The notes beneath the pieces were generated by a model, which searched no databases, was not told where the DNA came from, and saw only the letters and a program-made list of their open reading frames with translations. This document shows positions 22,965-32,509 of a stretch of 64,000 bases of DNA, in pieces (position 1 is the stretch's first letter; each line of letters starts with the position of its first letter). Both the position numbers and the translations under genes were made by a program. Location of the stretch: the NCBI RefSeq assembly GCF_018881965.1, contig NZ_JACVPI010000001.1, positions 564,018-628,017 of the forward strand. Reading direction: 5' to 3'. The DNA comes from Polynucleobacter sp. JS-Polo-80-F4 (GTDB taxonomy: Bacteria > Pseudomonadota > Gammaproteobacteria > Burkholderiales > Burkholderiaceae).

Positions 22965-24029
22965 TCACTTCACAATTTGAGTTAATTTTCCGCTCTTATA
23001 GAGCTCGGCCATCTTCTCTAAAGGAATCGGCTTAATTTTGGAGGCTTGTCCAGCAGAACCAAAGGCCTGGAAACGAGCAATACAAACCTTTTTAGCAGCT
23101 TCACGAGCAGGCTTTAAATAATCGCGTGGGTCAAACTTGGATGGGTTTTCAATAAAGTAACGACGGATCGCGCCAGTCATTGCCAAACGGATATCGGTAT
23201 CAATATTGATCTTGCGTACGCCATTCTTAATGCCTTCTTGAATCTCTTCAACAGGAACGCCATAAGTCTCTTTCATGTCGCCACCGAATTCACGAATCTC
23301 CGCCAGCAACTCTTGAGGAACGCTAGAAGAACCATGCATTACCAAATGCGTATTCGGAATACGCGCATGAATTTCTTTAATGCGATCGATAGCCAAAATA
23401 TCGCCTGTTGGCTTTTTGGTGAACTTATAAGCACCGTGACTAGTACCAATAGCAATCGCTAAAGCATCGCATTGGGTTGCCTTCACAAAATCAGCAGCCT
23501 GTTCTACGTCGGTTAGCAACTGCTCGCGAGTCATCTTGCCATCAGCGCCGTGGCCATCTTCCTTATCGCCCTGCATAGTCTCAAGTGAGCCCAAAACACC
23601 TAACTCAGCCTCAACAGTAACCCCAATAGAGTGAGAGAACTTTACTACCTCTTTGGATACGTCGACGTTGTACTCGTAGCTAGCAACACTCTTGCCATCT
23701 GCTTCCAATGAACCATCCATCATTACGCTAGTAAAGCCGCTCTTGATTGCTGCCATACATACTGCAGGGCTTTGACCATGATCCTGGTGCATTACCACCG
23801 GAATATGAGGATAAGCCTCAACCGCAGCAGAAATCAGATGGCGTAAAAATGCTTCACCAGCATATTTACGAGCGCCTGCTGAAGCTTGCATGATGACCGG
23901 GGAATCAGCCTCATTCGCCGCTTCCATAATCGCAGTTACTTGCTCCAAGTTATTCACGTTAAACGCTGGCAGGCCGTAACCATTTTCAGCAGCATGATCC
24001 AAGAGTTGTCTTAAAGATACTAAAGCCAT
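22965..24029 (-). CDS. fba: Class II fructose-1,6-bisphosphate aldolase
   Basis: Zinc-dependent aldolase that interconverts fructose-1,6-bisphosphate with two triose phosphates. The 354 residues include the zinc/catalytic segment [15 protein letters not shown], the second signature [20 protein letters not shown] with the metal-binding acidic residues, the segment [13 protein letters not shown] with a zinc histidine, and the [16 protein letters not shown] phosphate loop. Length and motifs match the Calvin-cycle-type subgroup (CbbA/FbaA) common in betaproteobacteria. It follows pyk by 67 bases. Confidence 0.96.
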   Translation of the reverse strand: MALVSLRQLLDHAAENGYGLPAFNVNNLEQVTAIMEAANEADSPVIMQASAGARKYAGEAFLRHLISAAVEAYPHIPVVMHQDHGQSPAVCMAAIKSGFTSVMMDGSLEADGKSVASYEYNVDVSKEVVKFSHSIGVTVEAELGVLGSLETMQGDKEDGHGADGKMTREQLLTDVEQAADFVKATQCDALAIAIGTSHGAYKFTKKPTGDILAIDRIKEIHARIPNTHLVMHGSSSVPQELLAEIREFGGDMKETYGVPVEEIQEGIKNGVRKINIDTDIRLAMTGAIRRYFIENPSKFDPRDYLKPAREAAKKVCIARFQAFGSAGQASKIKPIPLEKMAELYKSGKLTQIVK

Positions 24030-24096
24030 GGTGTTCTCTTAATAAATAGTAATGAAGTTAAAAATAAATCTGTTGTAAGTCTGTTTTCAGGGTGAA

Positions 24097-25533
24097 TTAC
24101 TTCACATGAATAATCTTAAGGGTATTGGTTCCACCGGGTTCGCCCATCGGCTCACCAGAAGTTAACACTACAGTGTCACCTTTTTTAACGGCGCCCACTT
24201 TTTTCAAGCAAGCCTCTACCTCTTGCAAGGCAGTATCACGGTCTTTGGTGTAGTCCAAGCCAATCGGCGTGACATTACGATAGGTACTTAAAGCGCGCTG
24301 GGTTGCAATCTTCGATGTCAATGCAAAGATTGGCACGTGAATATTATGACGACTCATCCAAATCGCCGTTGAGCCAGAATCAGTCAATGCAGCAATAGCA
24401 TCGGCATTCAGGTGATGCGCTGTAAATAAAGCTCCTAAAGCAATCGTTTGATCAATGCGGGTAAAAGTCTGGTCTAGGAAGTCGGTATCGAGCTTCACAA
24501 GGTCGGATTTCTCAGCCTCAATACAAATTTCTGCCATCGCCTTAATCGTCTGCACAGGATAACTACCTGCTGCAGATTCTGCGGATAGCATCACTGCATC
24601 AGTGCCATCAAGTACAGCATTTGCCACGTCACTCACTTCAGCACGAGTAGGAACTGGGGCATTAATCATGGACTCCATCATTTGCGTAGCGGTAATCGTA
24701 AATTTGTCCGCTTCACGCGCCCACTTAATCATGCGTTTTTGCAAGGCTGGAACTGCGGCATTGCCTACTTCAATTGCGAGGTCACCGCGAGCAACCATGA
24801 TGCCATCACTCTCAGCAATAATACTTTTCAGCGCTTCAGGTTCAATCGCTTCTGCACGCTCTACTTTGGCAATCGTTCTGACTTTGCCAACACCATACTT
24901 AGCACTAGCGGCATCAGCCAACTTACGGGCATAGGCCATATCGGCACCGTCTTTAGGAAAGCTGATAGCCAAGAAATCCACGCCCATCGCAATGGCAGCA
25001 TCTAAATCAGCAATATCTTTTTCAGTCAGTGCGGGCGCAGTCAAGCCGCCACCAGCACGATTGATGCCTTTGTTGTTGGAGAGGGGGCCGCCTTGCTCAA
25101 CAATAGTAAAAATCTCTCCGCCTTTAACACTGTCAACTGTCAGAACAACTAAACCATCATTTAACAAAAGACGATCGCCCGGTTTTACATCGCCTGGTAG
25201 CTCTTTGTAATCAAGACCTACTTTGGTTTGATCGCCAAGCTCGCAAGCCACATCCAGAGTAAATTTGTCACCTTCTTTTAGGAGAATTTTGCTATCAGCA
25301 AATTTACCGACACGAATTTTAGGGCCTTGTAAGTCAGCCATAATGCCAACTTCTTTACCTGCTTCCGCAGAAATTGTGCGCACTAAGTCATGACGCGCCT
25401 TATGGTCGGCAACAGTGCCGTGAGAGAAGTTCATCCGCACAACATCTACACCAGCACGGATCATGTCACGCAAGACTTCAGGCTTTTCGGAAGCGGGCCC
25501 TAAAGTTGCAATGATCTTTGTTGCTCTCAACAT
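24097..25533 (-). CDS. pyk: Pyruvate kinase
   Basis: Makes ATP and pyruvate from phosphoenolpyruvate, the last glycolytic step. The 478-residue sequence opens with TKIIATLGPASEKPEVLRDM and VVRMNFSHG, has the catalytic lysine/metal region IAKVERAEAI and the diagnostic FTITATQMMESMI. The C-terminal domain ends VVLTSGEPMGEPGGTNTLKI. It starts two bases after pgk, so the two are co-expressed. Confidence 0.97.
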   Translation of the reverse strand: MLRATKIIATLGPASEKPEVLRDMIRAGVDVVRMNFSHGTVADHKARHDLVRTISAEAGKEVGIMADLQGPKIRVGKFADSKILLKEGDKFTLDVACELGDQTKVGLDYKELPGDVKPGDRLLLNDGLVVLTVDSVKGGEIFTIVEQGGPLSNNKGINRAGGGLTAPALTEKDIADLDAAIAMGVDFLAISFPKDGADMAYARKLADAASAKYGVGKVRTIAKVERAEAIEPEALKSIIAESDGIMVARGDLAIEVGNAAVPALQKRMIKWAREADKFTITATQMMESMINAPVPTRAEVSDVANAVLDGTDAVMLSAESAAGSYPVQTIKAMAEICIEAEKSDLVKLDTDFLDQTFTRIDQTIALGALFTAHHLNADAIAALTDSGSTAIWMSRHNIHVPIFALTSKIATQRALSTYRNVTPIGLDYTKDRDTALQEVEACLKKVGAVKKGDTVVLTSGEPMGEPGGTNTLKIIHVK

Positions 25534-25535
25534 AG

Positions 25536-26747
25536 TTAGTCTTTCGCTCTTTCAGCAAGTACTGCAAAGGCTGGCAAGGTTTTACCTTCTAAGAATTCTA
25601 AGAAGGCGCCACCACCAGTAGAGATGTAATCCACTTGATTCTCAATACCGTATTTCGCAATAGCCGCCAAAGTATCGCCACCACCAGCAATAGAAAATGC
25701 AGGTGAGTGCGCAATAGCAGCAGCCAACATCTTAGTTCCACCGCCAAATTGATCAATTTCAAATACGCCCAATGGACCATTCCAAACAATCGTGCCAGCG
25801 TGAGCGAGCATGGTGGATAAACGCGCAGCAGTCTTTGGACCGATATCCAAAATCATGTCATCCTCTGCCACTTGATCAGATGCAACCCGGTTTGCGCGGG
25901 CTAATGGAGACAATTCATTTGCAACTACAACATCTTCTGGAATCGGAACATGGGCGCCACGCTTTTCCATGATTTCCATAATCTCTCTGGCTTCATCAAC
26001 CAAGTCAGGCTCAGCAAGCGATTTACCAATAGGCAAACCTTTGGCTAACATAAAGGTATTCGCAATGCCGCCACCAACAATGAGCTCATCTACTTTTTCA
26101 GAGAGCGCTTTCAGAATTGTGAGCTTAGAAGAAACTTTAGAGCCAGCAACAATCGCCACCAAAGGACGCTTCGGACTTGCCAATGCACGACTCAATGCAT
26201 CCAATTCGGCGGCCATCAAAGGACCAGCGCAAGCGACTGGTGCGAACTTAGCTACGCCATAGGTAGTAGCTTCAGCGCGGTGAGCGGTTCCGAATGCATC
26301 ATTCACATAGACATCACACAATGTAGCAATCTTTTTAGCTAACTCGTCGCTATTCTTTTTCTCACCAACATTGAGACGACAGTTTTCTAGCAGCACTAGC
26401 TCGCCAGGATTTACTTCAAATCCTCCGTTCACCCAATCACTAATTAATGGAACCTTGCGATTCAATAAGCTAGCAATGCGATCAGCAACGGGAGCCAAAC
26501 TATCTTCTGGTTTAAATTCCCCCTCGGTTGGACGTCCTAAATGGGAGGTCACCATCACAGCTGCTCCAGCATCCAAACACATCTGCATTGCTGGCATCGA
26601 TGCCCGAATGCGAGTGTCCTCAGTAATGTTGCCAGCCTCATCCTGAGGAACATTAAGGTCGGCACGAATAAATACCCGCTTACCCTTTAATTGACCTGAT
26701 TGGGCTAATTCGCTTAAACGCTTAACTTTAAATAAGGAATCCGGCAT
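25536..26747 (-). CDS. pgk: Phosphoglycerate kinase
   Basis: Transfers phosphate from 1,3-bisphosphoglycerate to ADP. I start it at the ATG at 26747 (403 residues, start [14 protein letters not shown]), because the family homology [27 protein letters not shown] follows at once; the frame is open to 26891 without homology. Other marks are [24 protein letters not shown] and the nucleotide-binding GGGDTLAAI near the end. It is the first gene of the seven-gene minus-strand cluster and is divergent from ilvE. No strong ribosome-binding site is visible. Confidence 0.96.
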   Translation of the reverse strand: MPDSLFKVKRLSELAQSGQLKGKRVFIRADLNVPQDEAGNITEDTRIRASMPAMQMCLDAGAAVMVTSHLGRPTEGEFKPEDSLAPVADRIASLLNRKVPLISDWVNGGFEVNPGELVLLENCRLNVGEKKNSDELAKKIATLCDVYVNDAFGTAHRAEATTYGVAKFAPVACAGPLMAAELDALSRALASPKRPLVAIVAGSKVSSKLTILKALSEKVDELIVGGGIANTFMLAKGLPIGKSLAEPDLVDEAREIMEIMEKRGAHVPIPEDVVVANELSPLARANRVASDQVAEDDMILDIGPKTAARLSTMLAHAGTIVWNGPLGVFEIDQFGGGTKMLAAAIAHSPAFSIAGGGDTLAAIAKYGIENQVDYISTGGGAFLEFLEGKTLPAFAVLAERAKD

Positions 26748-26828
26748 GAGTTTGGGTGAATAAGATGGTTTATGGGGAAGGCTCCATTCTAAAGGCTCTG
26801 GCCCAGCTACTACCCCTAAGGATCCAAG

Positions 26829-26857
26829 CCGACAGACTGTCCTGCCTGCTCTACAAT
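26829..26857 (+). promoter_or_regulatory. Candidate sigma70 promoter of ilvE
   Basis: CCGACA, 17 bases, then TACAAT, about 90 bases before the ilvE start. The spacer begins inside a perfect palindrome GACAG-A-CTGTC (26831-26841) that could be an operator. Prediction by eye only. Confidence 0.45.
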
Positions 26858-26949
26858 AAGGACTTGAATGCATTCTGGGCCGGAAGACCAAACCCGATCG
26901 GCCGGATGCCTGGATTACAGATAATTAATAGACACAAAAGGTAAAGAAA

Positions 26950-27873
26950 ATGTCGATGTCTGACCGCGATGGCTTTATTTGGACTGATGGGAAGCTAATT
27001 CCTTGGCGCGAGGCCAATATTCACGTATTAACCCATAGCCTGCACTACGGAATGGGTGTATTTGAGGGCATCCGAGCCTACAAAACCCCCCAGGGAACCG
27101 CCGTTTTCCGCCTCCCGGAGCACGTAAAGCGCCTTTTTAATGGCACCAAGATCTTCCAAATGAGCATGCCTTTCAGCCCAGAAGAGATCACCAAGGGCAT
27201 TATTGACGTGGTTAACAGCAATAAGCTCGAAGCCTGCTATATCCGCCCAATTATCTTTATTGGCTCCCAAAAACTTGGAATATCCCCTAAAGGCAACAGC
27301 ATCCATACCTCGATCGCTGCTTGGGAATGGGGTGCCTACTTGGGTGAAGATGGCCTTAACAAAGGTATTCGGGTTAAAACCTCGTCATTTACACGCCATT
27401 TCGTTAATTCTTCCTTGGTTCGCGCTAAGGCATCTGGCTACTACATCAACTCCATTTTGGCCAATCAAGAAGTGACTGCCAATGGATACGATGAAGCTTT
27501 ATTGCTCGACACCGAAGGGTATGTTTCCGAAGGTTCTGGGGAAAACCTCTTTATGGTTCGCAATGGCATTGTGTACACGCCAGACTTGGCTTCATGTTTA
27601 GACGGCATCACTCGTGACTCCGTTATTCAGATCGCAAAAGACCTAGGATATGAAGTGCGTGAGAAACGCATCACCCGTGACGAAGTCTATTCTGCGGATG
27701 AAGCATTCTTTACCGGTACTGCTGCTGAAGTAACTCCAATCCGTGAATTAGATGATCGCACGATTGGTGATGGTAAGCGTGGCCCGATCACTGAGAAAAT
27801 TCAGAAAACGTATTTTGATGCTGTTTACGGCAGAAATGATAAATACAAATCTTGGCTCACTTACGTTAAGTAA
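26950..27873 (+). CDS. ilvE: Branched-chain amino acid aminotransferase
   Basis: PLP-dependent class IV aminotransferase for the last step of leucine, isoleucine and valine synthesis and the first of their breakdown. The 307-residue protein has the start GFIWTDGKLIPWREANIHVL and HYGMGVFEGIRAY, the catalytic lysine in RAKASGYYINSILA, and YVSEGSGENLFMV plus ITRDSVIQIAKDLG near the cofactor. It is followed after 23 bases by a small zinc-finger gene. Confidence 0.97.
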   Translation: MSMSDRDGFIWTDGKLIPWREANIHVLTHSLHYGMGVFEGIRAYKTPQGTAVFRLPEHVKRLFNGTKIFQMSMPFSPEEITKGIIDVVNSNKLEACYIRPIIFIGSQKLGISPKGNSIHTSIAAWEWGAYLGEDGLNKGIRVKTSSFTRHFVNSSLVRAKASGYYINSILANQEVTANGYDEALLLDTEGYVSEGSGENLFMVRNGIVYTPDLASCLDGITRDSVIQIAKDLGYEVREKRITRDEVYSADEAFFTGTAAEVTPIRELDDRTIGDGKRGPITEKIQKTYFDAVYGRNDKYKSWLTYVK

Positions 27874-27896
27874 TTTCAGTAATTAGGAAATAGCAC

Positions 27897-28085
27897 ATGA
27901 CTCAAGCTCAAGTTGTAATGGTGGATGGCAAAGATTTGCCGCTGCACTGCCCCACCAATAAAACGCCAGCATGGAACTCTCACCCACGAGTTTTCTTAGA
28001 TATTACTGAAACCGGTGAAGCCAAATGTCCATACTGTGGCACAGAGTACAAACTCATTCCCGGCACCGAGCCGCACGGTCACTAA
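27897..28085 (+). CDS. Zinc-finger domain-containing protein (CHCC type)
   Basis: A 62-residue protein with a zf-CHCC arrangement: Cys18 (LHCPTNK), His29 (NSHPRVFL), Cys44 and Cys47 (AKCPYCGTEYKL). The same fold is known from the mitochondrial complex I subunit NDUFS6 and from short bacterial proteins. Its role here is not established; it probably binds zinc and may support a membrane or assembly complex. It is in tandem with ilvE, followed by a strong hairpin and waaF. Confidence 0.85.
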   Translation: MTQAQVVMVDGKDLPLHCPTNKTPAWNSHPRVFLDITETGEAKCPYCGTEYKLIPGTEPHGH

Positions 28086-28091
28086 ACCTTA

Positions 28092-28113
28092 TCAGCACCC
28101 CCTGGGGTGCTGA
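28092..28113 (+). other. GC-rich hairpin between the zinc-finger gene and waaF
   Basis: TCAGCACCCC and GGGGTGCTGA form a perfect dyad just after the zinc-finger stop. No T run follows, so it is not a normal terminator. It ends just before the CGGGA ribosome-binding region of waaF, so it may stabilise the upstream message or tune waaF translation. Confidence 0.55.
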
Positions 28114-28128
28114 GTCGGGATGCATTAC

Positions 28129-29169
28129 ATGCACGGTATTCTGATCATCGCCCCCAACTGGATTGGGGATGCTGTAATGACTCAGCCTTTACTGGCCAAT
28201 ATCAAAGAGCAATATCCAGAAGCAAAAATTGATGTACTCGCCAGCACCTGGGTGGCACCCATCTATCGTGCTTGCCCAGAAGTTAACGAAGTCATCGAAG
28301 CAAAGTTCGAACATAAACAATTGCAATGGTGTCTGCGTAAGAAGCTCGCCAAAGCACTTGCAGTAAAAAAATATCAGGCCTGTTTTGTATTGCCAAATAG
28401 CTTAAAGTCGGCATTAATTCCTTGGCTTGCTAATATTCCTTTTCGAATTGGCTATCGCGGCGAAGTGCGCTTTGGCTTAATTAATTTTTCGCTGGATAAC
28501 CCAAGCAAAGTTCATCGTCCACCAATGGTCGAACACTATCTTGCCTTAAGTCAACTTCTCAATAAAGATCAAACTGCTGCGGCACCAAGTAATCTCACTC
28601 CAAAGTTGAATGTATCTGCTGCCGCAAATCAATCAGTACAGGCAAAATTAAAAAGTGCCAATATTGATCCGGCTAATATCTACGTGATGTGCCCTGGTGC
28701 TGAATATGGTCCAACTAAACGCTGGCCGACCAGTCACTTTGCACAATTGGCGAAAAAATTAATTGCCAGCAACCCCAATAATCAGATCATTCTTTTGGGA
28801 AGCAAAGGCGATCATGCGCTTGCCCAAGAAATTCAGTCTCAAGCGAGCCAAGATGGTCACATTCATAACTGGTGTGGAGATACCTCGCTTGATGAGGCTA
28901 TTGCCCTGATTGGTATGAGTAAAGCCGTTATCAGCAATGACTCGGGATTAATGCATATTGCAGCAGCCCTGAAAACCCCTCAAGTCGCCATTTTTGGATC
29001 GAGCGACCCAGCGCATACTCCACCACTGTCAGATAAAGCTAAAGTCATTTGGCTTAACCTGCCTTGCAGCCCATGCCATAAAAAAGAATGTCCACTCGGT
29101 CACTTAAAGTGCTTAAACGACATCTTGCCGGAACAAGTATTCGCTACACTCAATACCTTACAGCCATAA
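28129..29169 (+). CDS. waaF: ADP-heptose:LPS heptosyltransferase II
   Basis: Adds the second heptose to the inner core of lipopolysaccharide, on the cytoplasmic side. The GT9 family start ILIIAPNWIGDAVMTQPLL is distinctive, with PGAEYGPTKRWPTSHFAQLA and SNDSGLMHIAAAL-PQVAIFGSSDPAHTPP for ADP-heptose binding. The ATG at 28129 (346 residues) is favoured because CGGGA lies eight bases upstream; 28120 is also in frame. A C-terminal cluster of cysteines (PCSPCHKKECPLGHLKC) is usual in WaaF. Precise acceptor use is inferred. Confidence 0.93.
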   Translation: MHGILIIAPNWIGDAVMTQPLLANIKEQYPEAKIDVLASTWVAPIYRACPEVNEVIEAKFEHKQLQWCLRKKLAKALAVKKYQACFVLPNSLKSALIPWLANIPFRIGYRGEVRFGLINFSLDNPSKVHRPPMVEHYLALSQLLNKDQTAAAPSNLTPKLNVSAAANQSVQAKLKSANIDPANIYVMCPGAEYGPTKRWPTSHFAQLAKKLIASNPNNQIILLGSKGDHALAQEIQSQASQDGHIHNWCGDTSLDEAIALIGMSKAVISNDSGLMHIAAALKTPQVAIFGSSDPAHTPPLSDKAKVIWLNLPCSPCHKKECPLGHLKCLNDILPEQVFATLNTLQP

Positions 29170-29186
29170 CCCAGGAACAGTAAGCC

Positions 29187-29621
29187 ATGACTAAACTTGC
29201 CAGACTCTTTCACAATGCAGATGAAGTTGTAGAAGCATGGCGAGATGCCTTACGTCATCGTGATGTTCAAGGCGCCCTGGATATTTGGCTAGATGATGAT
29301 TCCATTACCTGCGTTCTCCCAGAGGGTCATCGCTTAACTGGTCATGCAGAAATTAGAGAAGGTCTAGAAAGGCTGCTGGCAAAGCAGCCTCTATTCTTAG
29401 AACCGATCGCTTGTATTAGTCACTCTGTTTTAGGTGCTGCGGTATACGACACCACTGAAGCAGTGCACCTAAGGGCCGATCAAGTTGAAGCAGAATTTTT
29501 TCTAAATATCACGCTCGTACTACTGCAAGATAGTCAGGGTTGGCGTATTGCTCACCTGCATGCCAGTCACTCTACTGAAGACACTTTCGACGCCCCTTCT
29601 ACGCCGCACGGTCTGCACTAA
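29187..29621 (+). CDS. NTF2-like (SnoaL-type) small protein
   Basis: A 144-residue soluble protein with the alpha+beta cone order of the NTF2/SnoaL superfamily: helix VVEAWRDALRHRDVQGALDIWLDDDSITCVLP, then GHRLTGHAEIREGLERLL, then beta strands ending in WRIAHLHASHS, which is the usual close. Such proteins include isomerases, dehydratases and bare ligand binders; no catalytic set can be assigned. It lies 17 bases after waaF and five before the next gene, so the three may be co-transcribed. Confidence 0.7.
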   Translation: MTKLARLFHNADEVVEAWRDALRHRDVQGALDIWLDDDSITCVLPEGHRLTGHAEIREGLERLLAKQPLFLEPIACISHSVLGAAVYDTTEAVHLRADQVEAEFFLNITLVLLQDSQGWRIAHLHASHSTEDTFDAPSTPHGLH

Positions 29622-29626
29622 AGAGC

Positions 29627-30247
29627 ATGGATGATCAAGTACTTAGGTCACTGATAAAGTGGCCAAATGTGCCTGATTGCTATGGCTGGCTTGCCTTAGA
29701 TCGTCGTGGTCAATGGCGTATGCGTGATGAGTTCACACAACTGAACAATCTCCCAGGTCAAGTAATTCAACATATTGCTCTGAAAGAATTTATCGCACGT
29801 AACTATGCCTGCGACGAACTCGGTAGATACTTTTTTCAGAATGGGCCACAGCGCGTTTACATAACACTAGATGCTACCCCCTGGATTACAAGAATCCTTC
29901 CTAGTGACAAAGGTCTCAGTTTCATCAACCAATGCCATCAAAGCATGGATCCAGCTGGAGCACTAAGTGATGAGAATGGCAATATTTATATTGTCGGAAA
30001 CGCAAATCAAATGATTTACAACAGCAACGATAGCAAGAACAGTCAATTTACTGAGGGTACTATTCAAACAATCGCTTTGTTGCATGATCACGATTTAGAT
30101 CAGTTTTCTGGGCTTGCCAAACTACATGAAGAAGCTTGTAGTTTTGGAGGGTCATGGTTTTGGCGGGATAAACAATTGCCTTTGGATCCTATTCACTCTG
30201 AAGAGCTAGCTTCCCGCTTTAATTACATTCCAAAACCGCAGCCCTAG
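29627..30247 (+). CDS. Conserved protein of unknown function (DUF2946-like by recall)
   Basis: A 206-residue soluble protein with no signal peptide or membrane segment. The opening LIKWPNVPDCYGWLALDRRGQWRMRDE and the later ACDELGRYFFQNGPQRVYITLDATPWI are patterns I recall from burkholderial proteins filed under DUF2946, but I am not sure of that name. The segment SDENGNIYIVGNANQMIYNSND resembles a beta-rich domain. Function is unknown. It is downstream of the NTF2-like gene and overlaps the convergent protease gene by four bases. Confidence 0.7.
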   Translation: MDDQVLRSLIKWPNVPDCYGWLALDRRGQWRMRDEFTQLNNLPGQVIQHIALKEFIARNYACDELGRYFFQNGPQRVYITLDATPWITRILPSDKGLSFINQCHQSMDPAGALSDENGNIYIVGNANQMIYNSNDSKNSQFTEGTIQTIALLHDHDLDQFSGLAKLHEEACSFGGSWFWRDKQLPLDPIHSEELASRFNYIPKPQP

Positions 30248-31944
30248 CCTGGCATTTTCTTGCCCTGCTCCTTGAGCTCATCGTAATACTGCCTTTGCAT
30301 TTCACGCAAACGCGCATCAATACTAGATCCTTGATAAAAATCGGCGCCACCAGCAGAGCGAGCAATTCTCAACTGCTCAATTGCTGAGGGCCAAGCACCC
30401 TCTAAAGCATATTTTTCCCCGAGAGCGTAATGGCGCATAGGGACATTTTTAGCCTGATCATAGGATTGAGAAAGTAAGGTCCACCAAACAATCTCGTTAG
30501 GCTGAGACCTTGTGCGAGCCTTTAACCATGTAATAGCATCATTAGTGCGGCCTAGCTTTAGTTCGGCATTAATCATGGCAGCGCCAGCGGCATAAGACTG
30601 GGGGTAGGCTCGCAAAGTAGCCTGGGCTATTTGTAACGCCTCTTCTCCTTTGCCTTTTGCCAATGCCAGTTCAGAGGCGGTGATATCCAGAGAAAGACTT
30701 TGTCTTTGGACTGGAGATCCAGGGGCACTTGCCTTCTGAGCTAGATTACGCGCTTGCTGCAAATCAATCTCTGCCTGGTCAATTTTTCCCTGGCGTTGCG
30801 CTATCAACGCAAGTCCGTAGAAACCTTCTAATTGCTTACCGATAGATTGCTGCTTACTGTAGCTCTCAAAAGTATTTTTCAAGTCATACATTCCACTAGA
30901 GGTACCTGATTGCTCCATGCGAGCTCGAGCTTTTATGAAATAAAACTCGACAGAGGTTGGGACATTACGCGACCCCACGGTCCTCGCTCTATCTTGCATA
31001 TCCGCAATACGATCTGTTGTTAAGGGGTGGGTTCGAACATAGCCAGGCACCCCTTTATCCATGATCCCGGTAGCCTTTTGTAGGCGCTGGAAGAATCCTG
31101 GTGCACCATTTACATCGTATCCACTTGCATCCAGAATCTGAAATCCAATACGATCTGCTTCACGCTCCGCATCACGGGAATATGAGAGCTGGTTGTTGAC
31201 TGCAACCGCTTGACCGCCCTGCATTAGACCGGCGGCGGCAGAAGGATTGCGGGAAGCTGCTAAAGCACCCAGGACCATACCTGCCAAAGCAATCATCATA
31301 TTGGTAGTTTGCTTATCCATCTGACGTGCCAAATGCCGTTGCAATACGTGACCCGTCTCATGCCCCATTACTGAGGCAACCTCGGAATCAGAATCAGCAC
31401 TCACAATCAGACCTGTATGAAAGCCAATAAATCCGCCAGGTAATGCAAACGCATTAATACTGCTATCTTTTACAGCGAAGACTTCAAAGTTATAAGCGCC
31501 ACTTCCCTGCTCATTTGCGCCCCCAAGTTGCAACTTTTTAGCAGCCTGCAAAAGGCGACGTTCCATTTGATTTAAAAAATCATAGAGCGGTAAGTCATTC
31601 GAATAATCAGGATCTGGACGAATCTGGCGCATGATCATTTCGCCATACTTACGTTCATCCATTCTACTTAAGGCATCTCCGCCGGGATCACCCATGTCAG
31701 GCAAAATAATCGTTGGCTGACTCTGCATAGAGCTGCGTGTAGGCGCATTAGCGGGACGTGCATCGGGCGACTGCATTGCCCTGCCGATATTCTGAATAGC
31801 GGCTGAATTACCCTCCACAGATACATCCCCAGCGGGGGTGGCTGCATAAGCAGGAAATCCAGAGCAAGTCAGCCCGACCATCAGCTGAATGGCTAAAGCA
31901 CGGTGCAATAAAGAGGTTTTTGTAACGGACTTTATATCTTGCAT
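30244..31944 (-). CDS. M48-family periplasmic metalloprotease with TPR repeats (BepA/YfgC-like)
   Basis: Likely a periplasmic zinc protease/chaperone in outer-membrane quality control; BepA acts on BamA and LptD in E. coli. A signal peptide (hydrophobic near residues 20-34, ending YAATPA) is followed by the M48 catalytic domain: zinc motif HETGH at 195-199 and the third ligand in EREADRIG (Glu262 area). The C-terminal 230 residues contain TPR-like helical pairs ([41 protein letters not shown]). The 566-residue length is near that of this family. Its upstream region (23 bases) is shared with divergent moaC. Confidence 0.88.
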   Translation of the reverse strand: MQDIKSVTKTSLLHRALAIQLMVGLTCSGFPAYAATPAGDVSVEGNSAAIQNIGRAMQSPDARPANAPTRSSMQSQPTIILPDMGDPGGDALSRMDERKYGEMIMRQIRPDPDYSNDLPLYDFLNQMERRLLQAAKKLQLGGANEQGSGAYNFEVFAVKDSSINAFALPGGFIGFHTGLIVSADSDSEVASVMGHETGHVLQRHLARQMDKQTTNMMIALAGMVLGALAASRNPSAAAGLMQGGQAVAVNNQLSYSRDAEREADRIGFQILDASGYDVNGAPGFFQRLQKATGIMDKGVPGYVRTHPLTTDRIADMQDRARTVGSRNVPTSVEFYFIKARARMEQSGTSSGMYDLKNTFESYSKQQSIGKQLEGFYGLALIAQRQGKIDQAEIDLQQARNLAQKASAPGSPVQRQSLSLDITASELALAKGKGEEALQIAQATLRAYPQSYAAGAAMINAELKLGRTNDAITWLKARTRSQPNEIVWWTLLSQSYDQAKNVPMRHYALGEKYALEGAWPSAIEQLRIARSAGGADFYQGSSIDARLREMQRQYYDELKEQGKKMPG

Positions 31945-31967
31945 CTCTATATGGTAAAACTTATCCC

Positions 31968-32444
31968 ATGAACAAACTAACTCATTTTGATGCGAGCGGG
32001 CAAGCCCACATGGTAAACGTTGGCGATAAGCCTAACACCCATCGCATAGCGATCGCCACTGGCAAAATCACCATGCTTCCCGAAACCTTCAAAATGGTAG
32101 GCGCAGGCACCCACAAAAAGGGTGATGTCCTGGGTATTGCCCGAATTGCAGGCATTCAGGCATCTAAAAGAACATCGGATCTAATTCCTTTATGCCATCC
32201 GTTGGCGCTGACTCACGTTAGCTTGGAATTCCAAACCAATTCTCCAGAAAGTAGCATTACCTGCCGAGTTAGAGCAGAAACTACAGGGCCGACTGGTGTC
32301 GAAATGGAAGCCCTCACCGCAGTCCAAGTAGCCCTACTCACAATTTACGACATGTGCAAAGCAGTGGACAGAGGAATGGTAATGGGTGATGTGCGGCTGC
32401 TAGAGAAGAGTGGCGGGAAGTCTGGAGAATGGAAGCAATCCTAA
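31968..32444 (+). CDS. moaC: Cyclic pyranopterin monophosphate synthase
   Basis: Converts the MoaA product to cyclic pyranopterin monophosphate in molybdenum cofactor synthesis; a small hexameric cytosolic enzyme. The 158 residues contain [35 protein letters not shown] and the active-site segment [27 protein letters not shown], both diagnostic. No other moa gene is near. It ends at a terminator shared with the pilin gene. Confidence 0.97.
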   Translation: MNKLTHFDASGQAHMVNVGDKPNTHRIAIATGKITMLPETFKMVGAGTHKKGDVLGIARIAGIQASKRTSDLIPLCHPLALTHVSLEFQTNSPESSITCRVRAETTGPTGVEMEALTAVQVALLTIYDMCKAVDRGMVMGDVRLLEKSGGKSGEWKQS

Positions 32445-32461
32445 AGACCTCTAAATTCTTC

Positions 32462-32496
32462 AATAAAAAAGCTGCTTCATGGGCAGCTTTTTTATT
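32462..32496. terminator. Bidirectional terminator between moaC and the pilin gene
   Basis: Perfect 14-base arms AATAAAAAAGCTGC and GCAGCTTTTTTATT around a seven-base loop, with T runs on both strands, between two convergent genes. Confidence 0.92.
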
Positions 32497-32509
32497 GAAG
32501 ACTAATTAA

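Noticed and set aside
31945-31967. Molybdenum-cofactor riboswitch ahead of moaC
   Set aside because: Only 23 bases separate moaC from the divergent protease gene; there is no room for one.
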